Source: an uncultured Bacilli bacterium
Lineage (GTDB): Bacteria > Bacillota_I > Bacilli_A > RFN20 > CAG-826
Assembly (NCBI GenBank): GCA_905236085.1
Contig: CAJOOD010000099.1
Location: 1-7,234 of the forward strand
Direction of reading: 5' to 3'
Length of the DNA stretch: 7,234 nucleotides
In this document: piece after piece, positions 6,739 through 7,234 of the stretch
Layout: every line of letters begins with the position of its first letter
Numbering within the stretch: position 1 is the first letter of the stretch
The notes under the pieces: model-generated
Told to the model about the DNA's origin: nothing
The model's database searches: none
The model's input: the letters and a program-made list of their open reading frames with translations, nothing else
Program-made: the position numbers and the translations under genes

Positions 6739-6742
6739 TATA
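6737..6742 (-). promoter_or_regulatory. possible -10 box of a lepB promoter
   Basis: A perfect TATAAT lies between the rplS terminator and lepB, where a new promoter for lepB-rbgA-rnhB is expected. It ends seven bases before the Met4 ATG (6729), so the transcript would start at or next to that codon. No good -35 is found 16-18 bases upstream; the best is TTTTTA at 17 bases. The hexamer may therefore be chance in AT-rich DNA. Confidence 0.35.
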
Positions 6743-6760
6743 CGCTTTTAAAAAGCATTT

Positions 6761-6781
6761 AAAAAGGGCTTTAACAAGCCC
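6761..6781 (-). terminator. Rho-independent terminator of rplS
   Basis: On the minus strand, GGGCTT (6781-6776) pairs with AAGCCC (6771-6766) around the loop GTTA, a perfect 6-bp stem, followed by five T (6765-6761). It begins 11 bases after the rplS stop codon. It should separate rplS, and any genes before it, from the lepB-rbgA-rnhB unit, although partial read-through is possible. Confidence 0.88.
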
Positions 6782-6792
6782 ATTTTAATTGA

Positions 6793-7140
6793 TTAGAGTT
6801 TCTCTTTGATACGAGCAGATTTACCAGAACGTTCACGTAAGTAGAAGATCTTGTTACGTCTAACTTTACCATGTCTAACTACTTCAATTTTGGAAATAGA
6901 AGGAGAATTGACTGGGAAAGTCTTTTCAACACCAATACCGCTAGACATCTTTCTAACAGTAAATGTTTCTGCCACGCCACCGCCACGTCTTTGAATTACG
7001 ACGCCTTGGAAGACTTGGACACGTTCCTTTTTGTTTTCAATAATACGAATGAAGACTTTAACTTCATCGCCAGAATTGAATTCAGGAAGATCATTACGAA
7101 TCTGAGTTGCACCAATTTCTTTAACTAAATTATTATTCAT
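6793..7140 (-). CDS. rplS: 50S ribosomal protein L19
   Basis: L19 sits at the 30S-50S interface of the large subunit and contributes to an intersubunit bridge. The 115-residue protein is full length. Diagnostic stretches are FNSGDEVKVFIRIIENKKER (21-40), VQVFQGVVIQRRGGG (41-55), ETFTVRKMSSGIGVEKTFP (58-76), SPSISKIEVVRHGKVRR (79-95) and the basic tail KIFYLRERSGKSARIKEKL. The start ATG at 7140 has GGAGGTG nine bases upstream (7156-7150). That site lies in a leader able to fold over it. An intrinsic terminator follows the stop closely. In Bacillota rplS normally closes an rpsP-rimM-trmD cluster; those genes would lie beyond the right edge. Confidence 0.98.
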   Translation of the reverse strand: MNNNLVKEIGATQIRNDLPEFNSGDEVKVFIRIIENKKERVQVFQGVVIQRRGGGVAETFTVRKMSSGIGVEKTFPVNSPSISKIEVVRHGKVRRNKIFYLRERSGKSARIKEKL

Positions 7141-7149
7141 AATTTATCG

Positions 7150-7234
7150 CACCTCCATGTATTGTCTTAAGATGTTCATAGGTCTCTACCCAGCGGAGCA
7201 CCCGCAGCTTTTCAGCGTTTCTTATATTACCAAA
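7150..7234 (-). promoter_or_regulatory. L19-type ribosomal protein leader upstream of rplS (5' end cut)
   Basis: Read on the minus strand, GCGG (7205-7202) and CCGC (7196-7193) form a hairpin with the loop GTGCT. Downstream, ACCT (7183-7180) plus ATG (7179-7177) pair with CAT (7159-7157) plus AGGT (7154-7151), with GG bulged, making a 7-bp helix that covers the GGAGGT of rplS. A Bacillota L19 leader family is known immediately upstream of rplS; the position and the GGGTGCT...GAGACC segment agree with what I recall of it, but I could not run a covariance search. The 5' part may extend past the window edge. Confidence 0.6.

Noticed and set aside
6871..7128. Plus-strand open frame of 85 codons opposite rplS
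   Set aside because: It is antisense to the highly conserved L19 gene and resembles no known protein.
1..7234. A new defence, mobile or biosynthetic system
   Set aside because: Every long frame is a recognised housekeeping gene in conserved order. XerC has no adjacent cargo, and there are no arrays, long repeats or atypical genes.

Overview
All eight genes in this window lie on the minus strand. It is a stretch of conserved housekeeping chromosome from a low-GC Gram-positive bacterium. In transcription order (high to low coordinate) the genes are rplS, lepB, rbgA, rnhB, dprA, topA, xerC and rpsB, the last cut by the left window edge. The backbone rplS - rbgA - rnhB - dprA - topA - xerC - rpsB is the familiar Bacillota order. 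Tryptophan is read from TGG, and TGA is used as a stop by lepB and rbgA. The organism therefore uses the standard bacterial code and is not a TGA=Trp mycoplasma. The AT richness, small intergenic gaps and absent intervening genes suggest a streamlined Bacilli/Erysipelotrichia- or Acholeplasma-like lineage. That placement is an inference; no taxonomic marker was compared.

Layout, right to left. The rplS mRNA leader (about 7141-7234) can form a helix covering its own ribosome binding site and resembles the Bacillota L19 leader. rplS ends in a clear intrinsic terminator (6761-6781). lepB, rbgA and rnhB follow as a tight unit joined by two 4-base ATGA overlaps. dprA comes after a 56-base gap with a strong Shine-Dalgarno site. 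topA has its own near-consensus sigma-A promoter, placed so close to the start codon that the mRNA should have almost no leader. xerC follows topA after 44 bases. A 170-base region between xerC and rpsB carries an A/T-tract plus promoter and a structured, GC-richer leader ahead of a strong rpsB ribosome binding site.

Functionally the genes cover ribosome proteins and assembly (rplS, rpsB, rbgA), genome maintenance (rnhB, topA, xerC, dprA) and protein export (lepB). I see no mobile element, CRISPR array, tRNA, phage gene or defence system. The points worth a second look concern expression signals (the rpsB leader, -10 boxes abutting start codons, the L19 leader) and protein details (an acidic N-terminal extension on S2, Ser in place of Asn in the RbgA G4 motif, an altered LepB box E). 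Start codons for topA and dprA were moved inward from the longest open frames, for reasons given in their entries.
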